Assembly (NCBI GenBank): GCA_002716625.1
Contig: PBAS01000055.1
Coordinates: forward strand, 29,642 to 93,641
Direction: 5' to 3'
From: Phycisphaeraceae bacterium
GTDB taxonomy: Bacteria > Planctomycetota > Phycisphaerae > Phycisphaerales > Phycisphaeraceae
Length of the DNA: 64,000 nt
Both the position numbers and the translations under genes were made by a program. Of this stretch, positions 18,252 through 26,924 are shown piece after piece (position 1 is the first letter of the stretch; each line of letters opens with the position of its first letter). The notes beneath the pieces are model-generated. The model saw nothing but the letters and a program-made list of their open reading frames with translations. It was not told where the DNA came from and ran no database searches.

Positions 18252-18680
18252 CTATGGCGACTTCTCGGCCAGTTCTGCCTCCTGGGCAGGAACAATATAC
18301 TTGTCGAAATACCAGGCACTTGCACGATCCAGGATAAAAAACAACCCCACCCCCAAGACCGCAATCAAGGTACTCAATAGAATCAAATTCATACGTTTAC
18401 GTTTAGGATCGAGCGAGCACTGATCCTGCTTGCGCTTGTAGATCACCAGCCCAACGAGACCGATCATCACTGCCATGCTGCGGAGGATCCATTTACCCAC
18501 CCCCCCCGACCCCTCGTAGAAGAAGTCTGCAAATGAGATCGCCCAGACTCCCCCGGCAAGCCCGAGCATGAACAGCACGGCGGGGGCCACGCAGCAGACA
18601 ATTCCCGCCAGACCTGCTGCGGCGGCAACCTTTGTCGCAAATTTCCAAATGCTTGGCTGCCCAGGCTCAGCTTGATCCAT
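18252..18680 (-). CDS. Small membrane protein with CCxxP motif, MerT/MerC-like
   Basis: 142-residue protein from the ATG at 18680. Three or four hydrophobic segments are visible: about 15-47 (AGLAGIVCCVAPAVLFMLGL), 65-85 and 100-120. The Cys-Cys pair one residue before an Ala-Pro in the first membrane helix recalls the metal-binding pair in mercury transporters of the MerT/MerC type, but no MerP or MerA partner is near and I would not claim metal transport. The open frame extends upstream to 18989 (with another Met at 18842), but that would overlap the prpB start. A CxxC-like pair, SNC after GC, occurs in the extension. Confidence 0.5.
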   Translation of the reverse strand: MDQAEPGQPSIWKFATKVAAAAGLAGIVCCVAPAVLFMLGLAGGVWAISFADFFYEGSGGVGKWILRSMAVMIGLVGLVIYKRKQDQCSLDPKRKRMNLILLSTLIAVLGVGLFFILDRASAWYFDKYIVPAQEAELAEKSP

Positions 18681-18955
18681 AGCACTTATTTTGTCCAACT
18701 GTTTAATGGTCACAATACTGTCATTATAGCGATAACGATGTTTCCCCCGTTGAATATAGGGACCCCCGAGTATACGCGTATAACAGTGCCTGTCTGGATC
18801 TAAACAATTTTTTCGCTTCACCAGCAAATCTATTTGGGCCATTTCTTGCTCGCGTAACGACTCAAAATCACCGATATAATCGACTGATAGCTCATTAAAA
18901 TAAACAATAGAGGTGATATCTTGAAAACCATACCCGTTAAGGATAATCAGGCAAT

Positions 18956-19849
18956 TTGAACAGCCCAGTTGGAAATACAGCCGGGGCATGTTTACGCGAT
19001 GCAGTTAAATCTGAACACCCGCTACAGGTTGTGGGTGTGATCAATGCCTACTGTGCACGACTTGCCGAACGAGTAGGTTTCAAGGCGCTCTATCTATCAG
19101 GCGCTGGAGTCGCAAACGCATCATGTGGTATTCCGGATCTGGGAACTACAACCCTTGATGACGTGTTAACGGATGTCCGGCGGATTACCTCCGCAACCAA
19201 GCTGCCCGTTCTTGTTGATGCAGATACCGGCTGGGAAGATAGCGTAGGGATTCATGAGACCACTCGATGCCTGATCGATGCTGGTGCTGCTGGATTCCAT
19301 CTTGAAGATCAGGTCCCGGCCAAACGCTGTGGGCATCGCCCTGGTAAAGTGTTGGTGTCAATTGATGACATGGTTGACCGGTTGGCCGGTGCCGTCGCCA
19401 GCCGAAAAGACAACCCGTTCGTGATCATGGCGCGAACTGATGCCGTGCAGGTTGAAGGCCTAGATGAGGCAATAGGCCGCGCAGATCGTTACGTTCACGC
19501 TGGCGCTGATATGATCTTTGCTGAAGCGTTGACCGACCTGAAGGACATGGAGTGCTTTGCCAAAGCAATTAATGCACCGGTGCTTGCAAATTTGACCGAA
19601 TTTGGAAGGACACCGATGTTCTCATTAGATGAGATGCGGGCTACGGGTATTCGCTTGGTACTCTATCCACTCTCCGCGTTTCGCGCCATGAGCGCAGCAG
19701 CTCAAAACACCTACCACACAATCCGAAAATCCGGCACACAATCCAGCCTCTTGAATACAATGCAAACTCGTGAGGAACTATATGATGTACTGGATTACTA
19801 TGAGCATGAACTTCAAATCAATCACGCCCTAACCGAAAAAAAGCAATGA
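18956..19849 (+). CDS. prpB: Methylisocitrate lyase
   Basis: Cleaves 2-methylisocitrate to pyruvate and succinate, the last step of the methylcitrate cycle, in the cytosol. It has 297 residues, the usual length. The active-site motif KRCGH is at 123-127, with VDADTGWED (about 87-95) binding magnesium. The best start is TTG at 18956, with AAGGAT about 11 bases upstream; no ATG lies in a plausible position. The gene overlaps prpC by 4 bases (ATGA, 19846-19849). With prpC and prpD it forms a complete operon for oxidising propionyl-CoA, as produced from odd-chain fatty acids, branched amino acids or deoxysugars. Confidence 0.92.
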   Translation: MNSPVGNTAGACLRDAVKSEHPLQVVGVINAYCARLAERVGFKALYLSGAGVANASCGIPDLGTTTLDDVLTDVRRITSATKLPVLVDADTGWEDSVGIHETTRCLIDAGAAGFHLEDQVPAKRCGHRPGKVLVSIDDMVDRLAGAVASRKDNPFVIMARTDAVQVEGLDEAIGRADRYVHAGADMIFAEALTDLKDMECFAKAINAPVLANLTEFGRTPMFSLDEMRATGIRLVLYPLSAFRAMSAAAQNTYHTIRKSGTQSSLLNTMQTREELYDVLDYYEHELQINHALTEKKQ

Positions 19850-20988
19850 CAGATAAACCTAAAGACACGAAAACCGGGGGGCTGGCTGGTGTTGTTGCCG
19901 GCAAAACATCCATCGCTACTGTCGGCAAAGAAGGTGCTGGCTTAACCTATTTTGGCTATGACATTGAAGATTTAGCAGGGAACGCCTCCTTTGAGGAAGT
20001 AGCCTATCTTTTACTTTATGATGAGATGCCCTCACAGAAAGAATTAGATGATTTTAGAACCCGCTTAATCAATAGTCGAGATATACCCAAACCACTAGCA
20101 GACACGTTGGAGAACATTCCAGCAACTGCGCATCCGATGGATGTACTGCGTACCGGTTGTTCCATGCTGGGCTGCATTGAGCCAGAAAATAATTTCAATA
20201 ACCAACATACTATTGCAGAACGTCTTCTAGCTGTATTTCCTTCAATACTCCTCTATTGGCATCACTTTTCAGAAAATAATCGCCGTATCGAAACACGATC
20301 CGATGCCCCATCAATCGCAGGGCATTTTTTAAATCTGCTCCACGGCCAACCTCCTAATAAAATGTTCGAGCAAGCAATGGATGTGTCGCTGACACTTTAT
20401 GCCGAACATGAATTCAATGCATCAACCTTCGCCGCCCGCGTCTCAACGGCAACACTATCCGATTTCTACTCTGGAATCACCGCAGCGATTGGCACCCTGC
20501 GTGGCCCATTGCACGGTGGCGCCAATGAAGCGGCCATGGCCCTTATTGACCGCTTTAAAACACCTGATGAAGCCGAGGATGGCACACTCAAGGCGCTGGC
20601 TAATAAAGAACTCATCATGGGATTTGGCCATCGTGTGTACCGTGATAATGATCCACGATCGAACATCATCAAATCATGGGCGCAACAGTTGGCTGCCAAA
20701 ACCGGGGATACGCGACTTTACCCTGTCTCCCAGCGCATTGAGAAGGTAATGTGGGATGAGAAGAAGCTGTTTCCGAACCTTGATTTCTATAGCGCCTCGG
20801 CTTACCACTTCATGGGAATTCCAGTTCCCATGTTTACCCCCATCTTCGTATGTTCGCGCATCGCCGGCTGGGCTGCCCATATGATCGAGCAGCGTGCTGA
20901 CAATAAGCTTATTCGGCCCGTGGCAGATTATGTTGGGCCCAAACCCAGATCCGTTGTGCCGATCGACCAACGACCGTCGAGCAGGTAG
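19846..20988 (+). CDS. prpC: 2-methylcitrate synthase / citrate synthase family
   Basis: Condenses propionyl-CoA with oxaloacetate to give 2-methylcitrate. The protein has 380 residues, the size of type II/short citrate synthases and PrpC. Active-site residues are visible: H188 in the [10 protein letters not shown] region, H223 in [11 protein letters not shown]262 in [13 protein letters not shown], and the Asp of LDFYSASAY. Operon position between prpB and prpD favours methylcitrate synthase over the TCA enzyme, although these proteins often have some citrate synthase activity. Start and stop are both tightly coupled to neighbours: 4-base overlap with prpB, and 7 bases to the prpD start. Confidence 0.92.
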   Translation: MTDKPKDTKTGGLAGVVAGKTSIATVGKEGAGLTYFGYDIEDLAGNASFEEVAYLLLYDEMPSQKELDDFRTRLINSRDIPKPLADTLENIPATAHPMDVLRTGCSMLGCIEPENNFNNQHTIAERLLAVFPSILLYWHHFSENNRRIETRSDAPSIAGHFLNLLHGQPPNKMFEQAMDVSLTLYAEHEFNASTFAARVSTATLSDFYSGITAAIGTLRGPLHGGANEAAMALIDRFKTPDEAEDGTLKALANKELIMGFGHRVYRDNDPRSNIIKSWAQQLAAKTGDTRLYPVSQRIEKVMWDEKKLFPNLDFYSASAYHFMGIPVPMFTPIFVCSRIAGWAAHMIEQRADNKLIRPVADYVGPKPRSVVPIDQRPSSR

Positions 20989-20995
20989 TTGCCGC

Positions 20996-22417
20996 TTGGA
21001 TCAAAAGCCCCAAACCCCCGATAAACTTCTCACTGATATCGCTGATTACGTTGCCGATCATCAGGTCGACAGTGAGTTAGCTTACAACACAGCCCGCTGG
21101 TGCCTGATGGACAGTATCGGCTGCGGCTTGCTGGCGCTACGGTTCCCCGCCTGCACAAAGCTCATGGGACCCCTGACTCCACATCCCACGACACCCCCTG
21201 GCGGAGTTCCGGTTCCTGGGACCAACTATCGTTTGGATCCTGTCAAGGCCGCATTCGATATTGGGTGTATGATTCGCTGGCTGGATTATAACGATACATG
21301 GCTTGCCGCTGAGTGGGGGCATCCATCCGACAATCTTGGTGCCCTATTGGCTTGTTCTGATTACCGCTGTCGTTATGAAGATACACCGCTTGTCGTGCGT
21401 GATGTCCTTACCGCCATGATCAAGGCCTATGAAATTCAAGGTGTTCTTGCCCTGGAGAATGCATTTAATCAGGTAGGGCTTGATCATGTCCTGCTTGTAC
21501 GTGTGGCCAGCACCGCAGTTGCCACGCAGCTACTGGGCGGTAGCCATCAACAGACCGTCCATGCGGTGTCCAACGCATGGCTGGATGGCGGGGCTCTACG
21601 CGCCTATCGCCATAAGCCCAACACCGGCCGGCGCAAAAGCTGGGCTGCCGGCGATGCAACAAGTCGCGCAGTCCGTCTTGCGTTTATGGCACGGGGTGGG
21701 GAAATGGGATATCCAACAGCGCTAAGTGCCAAGACATGGGGCTTCTGTGATGCGTTATTGGGTGGCAATCAACTGAGTGTGAGCCAACCATTTAGCACCT
21801 ACGTGATGGAAAACATCCTTTTCAAAGTATCATTTCCTGCCGAGTTTCATGCCCAAACCGCTGTGGAAGCTGCCTTGAAACTACACCCAACCATTCGCGA
21901 CCGCTTGGGTGGGATCCAAAAAATAAAAATCGAGACGCAGTCCGCAGCTGTTCGCATCATTGATAAAACTGGAGCACTACATAACCCTGCTGATCGTGAT
22001 CATTGCCTTCAATACATGATTGCCATTGGACTGCTGCACGGCACCCTCACAGCCAACCATTACGAAGAGGAAACCGCCGCCGACCCACGCATCGATCGTC
22101 TTCGCCAGAAAATGGAGGTGGTAGAGAACCCGGCCTACTCAAGGGACTACCTTGATCCTGACAAAAGATCCATTGCAAATAGCATCCAGATATTCTTTGA
22201 TGATGGGACTGTCTCGGATTTGGTTTCGGTGGAATACCCAATCGGACACCAGCGACGCCGTGATGAATGTATTCCACTACTCAAAATGAAGTTTAAATCA
22301 AACCTAAATCCAAGTGGAAAAGATTCTCAAAATAAAATGCTGTGTTCTCTTTTCGAAGATCCACAACGGTTGGATGAAATGCCTGTCACCAACTTCATGA
22401 ATCTACTACAAGCATAG
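20996..22417 (+). CDS. prpD: 2-methylcitrate dehydratase
   Basis: MmgE/PrpD-family enzyme that dehydrates 2-methylcitrate to 2-methyl-cis-aconitate. I place the start at TTG 20996 ([12 protein letters not shown]), 7 bases after the prpC stop, with GAGCAGG just upstream; this gives 473 residues, near the usual 480. The frame is open further upstream to 20894 but that part overlaps prpC. Family motifs include [16 protein letters not shown], the [19 protein letters not shown] segment with likely substrate-binding residues, and [18 protein letters not shown]. It completes the prpBCD set. Conversion of the product by an aconitase (AcnB or AcnD) would need a gene outside this window. Confidence 0.92.
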   Translation: MDQKPQTPDKLLTDIADYVADHQVDSELAYNTARWCLMDSIGCGLLALRFPACTKLMGPLTPHPTTPPGGVPVPGTNYRLDPVKAAFDIGCMIRWLDYNDTWLAAEWGHPSDNLGALLACSDYRCRYEDTPLVVRDVLTAMIKAYEIQGVLALENAFNQVGLDHVLLVRVASTAVATQLLGGSHQQTVHAVSNAWLDGGALRAYRHKPNTGRRKSWAAGDATSRAVRLAFMARGGEMGYPTALSAKTWGFCDALLGGNQLSVSQPFSTYVMENILFKVSFPAEFHAQTAVEAALKLHPTIRDRLGGIQKIKIETQSAAVRIIDKTGALHNPADRDHCLQYMIAIGLLHGTLTANHYEEETAADPRIDRLRQKMEVVENPAYSRDYLDPDKRSIANSIQIFFDDGTVSDLVSVEYPIGHQRRRDECIPLLKMKFKSNLNPSGKDSQNKMLCSLFEDPQRLDEMPVTNFMNLLQA

Positions 22418-22534
22418 ACCGAAGAAGCGATGATCGTGCCAATCCAAAAGAACATATACGAGTACGCCTGATCAGACACTTGAATGCCAAATCATTCATC
22501 ACCTTCACTGGATTCAAGACAGAACAGACCACAG

Positions 22535-22792
22535 CTATTGTTCAAATGCTGCTTCCAACTCCTGCCGTAATGCCTCGGCAACCTCCTTTGCTGAACCTTC
22601 ACGCTGCACCTTCTTCCCCCACTTCCAACCCTCAAGATATTCGTCTGAACCGGCAAGCCCTCGTTTCATTGCCTCTTCATCAATCTTTTCCTGGAAGCGA
22701 GGTGACAACTCAAACTGCACACGTCCTTCATCGTCCTTTACACGAATCTGTGCGGGTATTTCGTGCCATGAAAGTATCTGGTATTCAGCCAT
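22535..22792 (-). CDS. Small PF13769-like ('virulence factor' family) protein
   Basis: 85-residue soluble protein from the ATG at 22792. The pattern YQILSWHEIPAQIRVKD, then FELSPRFQEKIDEEAMKRGLAGSDEYLEGW, matches by memory a small family with the Pfam name Virulence_fact, usually MxxYxxxYWxDIPxQV with AMRxGLxxSDxYLxxW. The molecular role of that family is not known to me, and the name should not be read as evidence of virulence. The C terminus is a charged helix. It converges on prpD and lies downstream of the GH130-type gene on the same strand. An upstream extension to 22879 lacks family resemblance. Confidence 0.65.
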   Translation of the reverse strand: MAEYQILSWHEIPAQIRVKDDEGRVQFELSPRFQEKIDEEAMKRGLAGSDEYLEGWKWGKKVQREGSAKEVAEALRQELEAAFEQ

Positions 22793-22940
22793 TAGGTCGG
22801 TATCCCGTGAATTTAGGTGATTACAAGAGGCTCTATCATACAACATATGCGCACAACGGCACCGCGCCACCCATGGCAAGATTGGATAATCGCCAGTCTA
22901 ACTGCTTCATGAACCATGAATAGGCTATAAGTCGGGGGAA

Positions 22941-24470
22941 TTACCCAGCTAGATGTGAAAGTAGATTATCAAGAGGAACTGTTGCAAACGTAGTTGCCGA
23001 GTCGCTGACTGCATAAGGGATAACCACTTGGCCGTTATGGATCAACGCTCCACAGGAGTACACCACATTGGGCACATAGCCATCACGTTCACCTTCCGTA
23101 GGCACCAACATTGGTTCACGTAGCTGGCCGATAATCTTTGACGGGTCATTCAAGTCAAGGAGAGATGCCCCAATACAGTACTGTCGCATCGGCCCAACGC
23201 CATGCGTGAGCAAGAGCCATCCAGCTTCTGTTTCCAATGGAGATCCGCAATTACCAATTTGAACGAACTCCCAAGGGAATCTAGGTGTTTGAAGAATCCG
23301 AGCCTCATTCCAGAATCGGATGTTGTCCGACCTCATGAGATAGAGATTCTCGCCATCAATACGAGAAATATTCATAAACCAACCGTCAATACGCCGCGGG
23401 AACAAGGCCATGCCTTTGTTTTGGGCATACCGCCCATTCATCGTATGAACCTTCACGGACTGAAAATCTTCCGTCTCAATAATCTGCGGCAGAATGCAAT
23501 GGCCGTTATATGCAGTGTAGGTACCAAAATATAAGACCGATCCATCATCTTCAATAAACCGGACGAGCCTCACATCCTCAATACCATGCGATTCATTTTC
23601 AGATGACGGGAAAATAACTAATTCAGATGGATCTGCATCCGGCGGCACCTTTAGATGATAGTTTGACCGTGCCAACCAGATCATATTGTCTGACGTTTCC
23701 TGCAACGCCTGCGGCACTTCAAGCTCATTACGCAGACCATCGATCACATCATTAAGTCCAGACATAGGAAATTGAGGGTCCAGTCGATCTAGAATAGATT
23801 GAGCCAGTTGGTTATATGCCCCCATTTCGTCCAGTTTCAGCCTGAATGTCTTATTGTCGTAAAGACGATCCTCAACTACACGTACGCGACGCGCAAAACG
23901 ACTTGGTGGGTCAAAACGTAAAACACCCTTCCGATCGAGAATACCGGTACGAAAAACAATCGAGGAAATATGCCCTTCACCGGTTGCACGCAGACTCATT
24001 AAAAAACGCATTGCACCATCTGGCACAGCGCCCTGATTTGGTGCTTGAACAATTGAAGGATTGAATAGTGCGGCCGCTTCGATAGCATACTCCATCGTGA
24101 AGTACGCGCCGATCAACAACTGTCTTTGTAGGTCGATATAACCATTAAGTGGTAAATGATTACCCAAGCGTACGTAATGCTCGCTTAGCACAGATTCAAT
24201 ATCATGATGACGAGAACTAAAATTGCGCAACACCTGATCCAGTAGATCGTCGACTTCAACATCTGACAACTCCATTACGCGTTGCACAATGGACTTAGCG
24301 CGATGCTCATCACCCGGGAAAAAAAAACGAGTCATCACCCGACTATCATCAGCAGCAAACCGCTGGGGAACACGGCAAACTTCAAGGGCTGCTTCATGCA
24401 TCAAAATACATCCATATAAATGTAAACGACAAACAGCAATTATATACCTGAAATCAAGCGCAAAGTTCAT
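22941..24470 (-). CDS. GH130-type glycoside phosphorylase/glycosidase with N-terminal extension
   Basis: About 509 residues (or 486 if the Met at 24401, MHEAALEVCRVPQRF, is the start). The C-terminal two thirds form a five-bladed propeller with GH130 hallmarks: VRLVRFIEDDG, YFGTYTAYNG, KGMALFPRRIDG, WEFVQIGNCGSP, and the run TEAGWLLLTHGVGP before DRDPSKIIGQLREP-like text and VPNVVYSCG. GH130 enzymes mostly phosphorolyse beta-mannosides in the cytosol. The N-terminal 170 residues contain a helical region seen in longer members of the family. No signal peptide is clear. The neighbouring small gene and the SecA-like gene do not suggest the substrate. Confidence 0.8.
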   Translation of the reverse strand: MNFALDFRYIIAVCRLHLYGCILMHEAALEVCRVPQRFAADDSRVMTRFFFPGDEHRAKSIVQRVMELSDVEVDDLLDQVLRNFSSRHHDIESVLSEHYVRLGNHLPLNGYIDLQRQLLIGAYFTMEYAIEAAALFNPSIVQAPNQGAVPDGAMRFLMSLRATGEGHISSIVFRTGILDRKGVLRFDPPSRFARRVRVVEDRLYDNKTFRLKLDEMGAYNQLAQSILDRLDPQFPMSGLNDVIDGLRNELEVPQALQETSDNMIWLARSNYHLKVPPDADPSELVIFPSSENESHGIEDVRLVRFIEDDGSVLYFGTYTAYNGHCILPQIIETEDFQSVKVHTMNGRYAQNKGMALFPRRIDGWFMNISRIDGENLYLMRSDNIRFWNEARILQTPRFPWEFVQIGNCGSPLETEAGWLLLTHGVGPMRQYCIGASLLDLNDPSKIIGQLREPMLVPTEGERDGYVPNVVYSCGALIHNGQVVIPYAVSDSATTFATVPLDNLLSHLAG

Positions 24471-24883
24471 TCGCCCGCAAAGTATCTACAGAAAATGAAC
24501 ATTAAAATGGTGCAATGGAATCAACATCGTCCGTATAAGATAGCAACGGTTCATTATCGGTCTTAATAATGTGAATTACGATCCTCTGGAAATGCGTTTT
24601 GATTTCATCATGACAGCAATGAGTATTTCATCTACAACCTTGGATGAACTGCTGAGCTGATTGGCGTTATTGATTTCTTTGCGATATCACATTTCGATGA
24701 CCCGCATTCAAACGCCTTTACCTGCCTCCGGATATTTATTATTCATAAGGCTTATACCAATGTGCCTGAAGCGTATATCGTAAATCTGGATTGAGAAAAT
24801 CCAAAGGCTTGTATAAGAACGGGGTGACGTTGAGTTACAGCAATCTCGATCTATTACATCACCTGCCGTTTGTGGGGCAGATT
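24471..24883. other. Intergenic region between SecA-like gene and GH130 gene
   Basis: About 410 bases of AT-rich sequence downstream of the SecA-like gene. No open frame of note on either strand, no strong hairpin and no tRNA. It must contain the GH130 promoter and the end of the export-cassette transcript. Confidence 0.4.
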
Positions 24884-26917
24884 TCAATGTTCAGCGCCGG
24901 CGAAACCAAGGAATTCATCAAGCCAGTCATCTGCTTTTAACACTGCTTTTCTTTGTCGAAATGTAATACGACTTGCCCGATTCTGGGCTTGATCAGACAA
25001 GCGTCGCGGCTGACTATCCTCCAAGGGCCCCTCGCCCTTGGCTTTGTGCAACACACGCAGCCGCCGCCAACGGGAGGTGTAACGCTGGACAAGTTCGTCT
25101 TCTAATGAGGAATAGGCCACCGCGCCACCCGGATCACCCTGCCGAGCTGCACGACCAAATAACTGACGATCGATCCGGCCTGACTCATGACGCTCTGTAG
25201 CCAACACCTGCAACCCACCCTTAGCGGCCACACCTTCCCCAAGCTTAATGTCAGTACCCCGGCCAGCCATATTTGTCGCCACAGTAATGCGGCCAACCTG
25301 ACCAGCACCCGCAATAATGTCCGCTTCCTCGGCATGACGAACCGCGTTGAGTACCTGATGGTCTAGACGTTCTTTGTGAAGCAGCCCACTAAGTAATTCA
25401 CTGGCTCCAACCGAACGTGTGCCAACCAGGATTGGGCGCCCGGTATCATGAGTTTGTTTAATTCTACTTACGATTGCCCGCCATTTATGGTCAGCGGTAG
25501 CGTACACGCGATCAGGTTCCTGCTGACGAATACATGGTCGATGGGTTTGAATCACCACAACCGGCAAACGATAGACCTGCCACAGCTCATGTTGGGCCTC
25601 TATGGCTGTCCCCGTCATACCGGAGAGGCGGCGGTACAACCGAAAGAATCGCTGAAAACTGATGCGTGCCAGGGTATCCTTGGGAGGCGTAACTTCGAGA
25701 TGTTCTTTTGCCTCAACCGCCTGGTGCAAACCATCACGCCACGTTCGATCAGGCATAAGACGGCCGGTAAATTCGTCCACAATGACAATCTTTCCCTCTT
25801 GAATTACGTATTGTTTATCGATTTCGTACAGGTCGCGCGCAGTCAGTGCTTGGTTAACCAACTCCTCACGCCTCCGTGCGCCTGCCCATAAACCCGACAT
25901 CTTCTGCGTTAATTCCGCCAAATGCTGCCGCCCAACATTTGTAAACTTGATCTCCCTAAATCTCCGGTTGATTTCATAATCACGTGATACTTCCATCTCT
26001 TTTGCAAGGCCCGCGGCCTGTTCATAAGCTTCAATCTGTTCATCATTACCGCCACCGCCGGAGATAATGAGCGGTGTTACTGCTTCATCAATAAGAACCG
26101 AATCCGCTTCATCAATAATCGCATATTCCAAGCCCCGCATTACCAATCGCTCGGTGCCTCCACTGACACCGTCAACCAGCCGCCCAAGAAGCACATTCGG
26201 CAAACTTGCCTTTTGACCAAGGACTAGGCGGTCACGTAACAGGTCCGCCGTCACTTCCTTATTTGTGGTATAGGTGATATCAGCATCATAGCCACGGCGA
26301 CGATCATCAGACTGCATCTGGCTAGTAACCGATGCCACCCGAAGACCACAAAACTGATAAATTGGACTCATCCATTCAGCGTCACGGGCAGCCAAGTAAT
26401 CATTGATGGTAATGATATGACATCCTCGACCACGCCAACCAGCGATTGTCGCCGGCATGGTTGCCGACAAGGTCTTGCCCTCACCGGTTACCATCTCGGC
26501 AATGCACCCTGATTCGATGGCCATCGCGGCAGCAACCTGAACCGGGTGCGGCGTCATGCCCATCTGGCGCTTTGCCACTTCACGAACGATTGCAAATGCC
26601 CGAATCAAATCATCATCTGTCTGCCGGCCGAGCCTGAATAAATCCCGCATATCAGCACACTGACCACGAAGGCGATCATCACTTAGATCCTTGTAATTAT
26701 CTGCTAGCGCCACCACCTGCTCAGCCCGCTGCATAAAGCGACGACGACGTGGCGCGAATGGCACCCCCATGCTCACCGCGGCATTCCAAGCCGCATCCAA
26801 GCCTTTGGGAAGTTTGGTTGCACGCGGTCGATATGCAAGATTGCGCCAGATTGCACTGGGAATCCCAGGTGATGCGGTAACCATTGCCGCTTCATTTGCT
26901 TGCGAACTTTTTTTCAT
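24884..26917 (-). CDS. Truncated SecA-like ATPase (lacks C-terminal export domains)
   Basis: Superfamily 2 motor related to SecA, 677 residues from the ATG at 26917, which is 7 bases past the M50 gene stop; an upstream Met at 26983 would overlap that gene. Walker A TGEGKT is at about 144-149, the Walker B DEAD at about 269-272, the preprotein-crosslinking region between them is present, and ATNMAGRGTDIKLG is near 547-560. The arginine-finger region is ERHESGRIDRQLFGRAARQGD, where canonical SecA has GRSGRQGD. After the second motor domain only the first scaffold helix remains: the helical wing, two-helix finger and zinc tail are missing. It is therefore not the housekeeping SecA. Context suggests it drives export or remodelling of a substrate handled by the two adjacent genes. 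Confidence 0.88.
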   Translation of the reverse strand: MKKSSQANEAAMVTASPGIPSAIWRNLAYRPRATKLPKGLDAAWNAAVSMGVPFAPRRRRFMQRAEQVVALADNYKDLSDDRLRGQCADMRDLFRLGRQTDDDLIRAFAIVREVAKRQMGMTPHPVQVAAAMAIESGCIAEMVTGEGKTLSATMPATIAGWRGRGCHIITINDYLAARDAEWMSPIYQFCGLRVASVTSQMQSDDRRRGYDADITYTTNKEVTADLLRDRLVLGQKASLPNVLLGRLVDGVSGGTERLVMRGLEYAIIDEADSVLIDEAVTPLIISGGGGNDEQIEAYEQAAGLAKEMEVSRDYEINRRFREIKFTNVGRQHLAELTQKMSGLWAGARRREELVNQALTARDLYEIDKQYVIQEGKIVIVDEFTGRLMPDRTWRDGLHQAVEAKEHLEVTPPKDTLARISFQRFFRLYRRLSGMTGTAIEAQHELWQVYRLPVVVIQTHRPCIRQQEPDRVYATADHKWRAIVSRIKQTHDTGRPILVGTRSVGASELLSGLLHKERLDHQVLNAVRHAEEADIIAGAGQVGRITVATNMAGRGTDIKLGEGVAAKGGLQVLATERHESGRIDRQLFGRAARQGDPGGAVAYSSLEDELVQRYTSRWRRLRVLHKAKGEGPLEDSQPRRLSDQAQNRASRITFRQRKAVLKADDWLDEFLGFAGAEH

Positions 26918-26924
26918 GACTTCA

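Noticed and set aside
18681..18989. Longer N terminus for the MerT-like membrane protein
   Set aside because: It would overlap the start of divergent prpB, and the added text is unlike the membrane part; some extension from Met 18842 remains possible.
20894..20995. Longer N terminus for PrpD
   Set aside because: It overlaps the prpC coding end in another frame and has no PrpD similarity; TTG 20996 fits family length and spacing.
22535..22792. Reading the small PF13769-like gene as evidence of pathogenicity
   Set aside because: The family name is historical, the protein is widespread in free-living bacteria as far as I recall, and nothing else in the window points to virulence.
24884..26917. 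Call of the SecA-like gene as the housekeeping secA
   Set aside because: It lacks the wing, finger and zinc-tail regions, and has GRAARQGD instead of GRSGRQGD; essential SecA should be full length and elsewhere.
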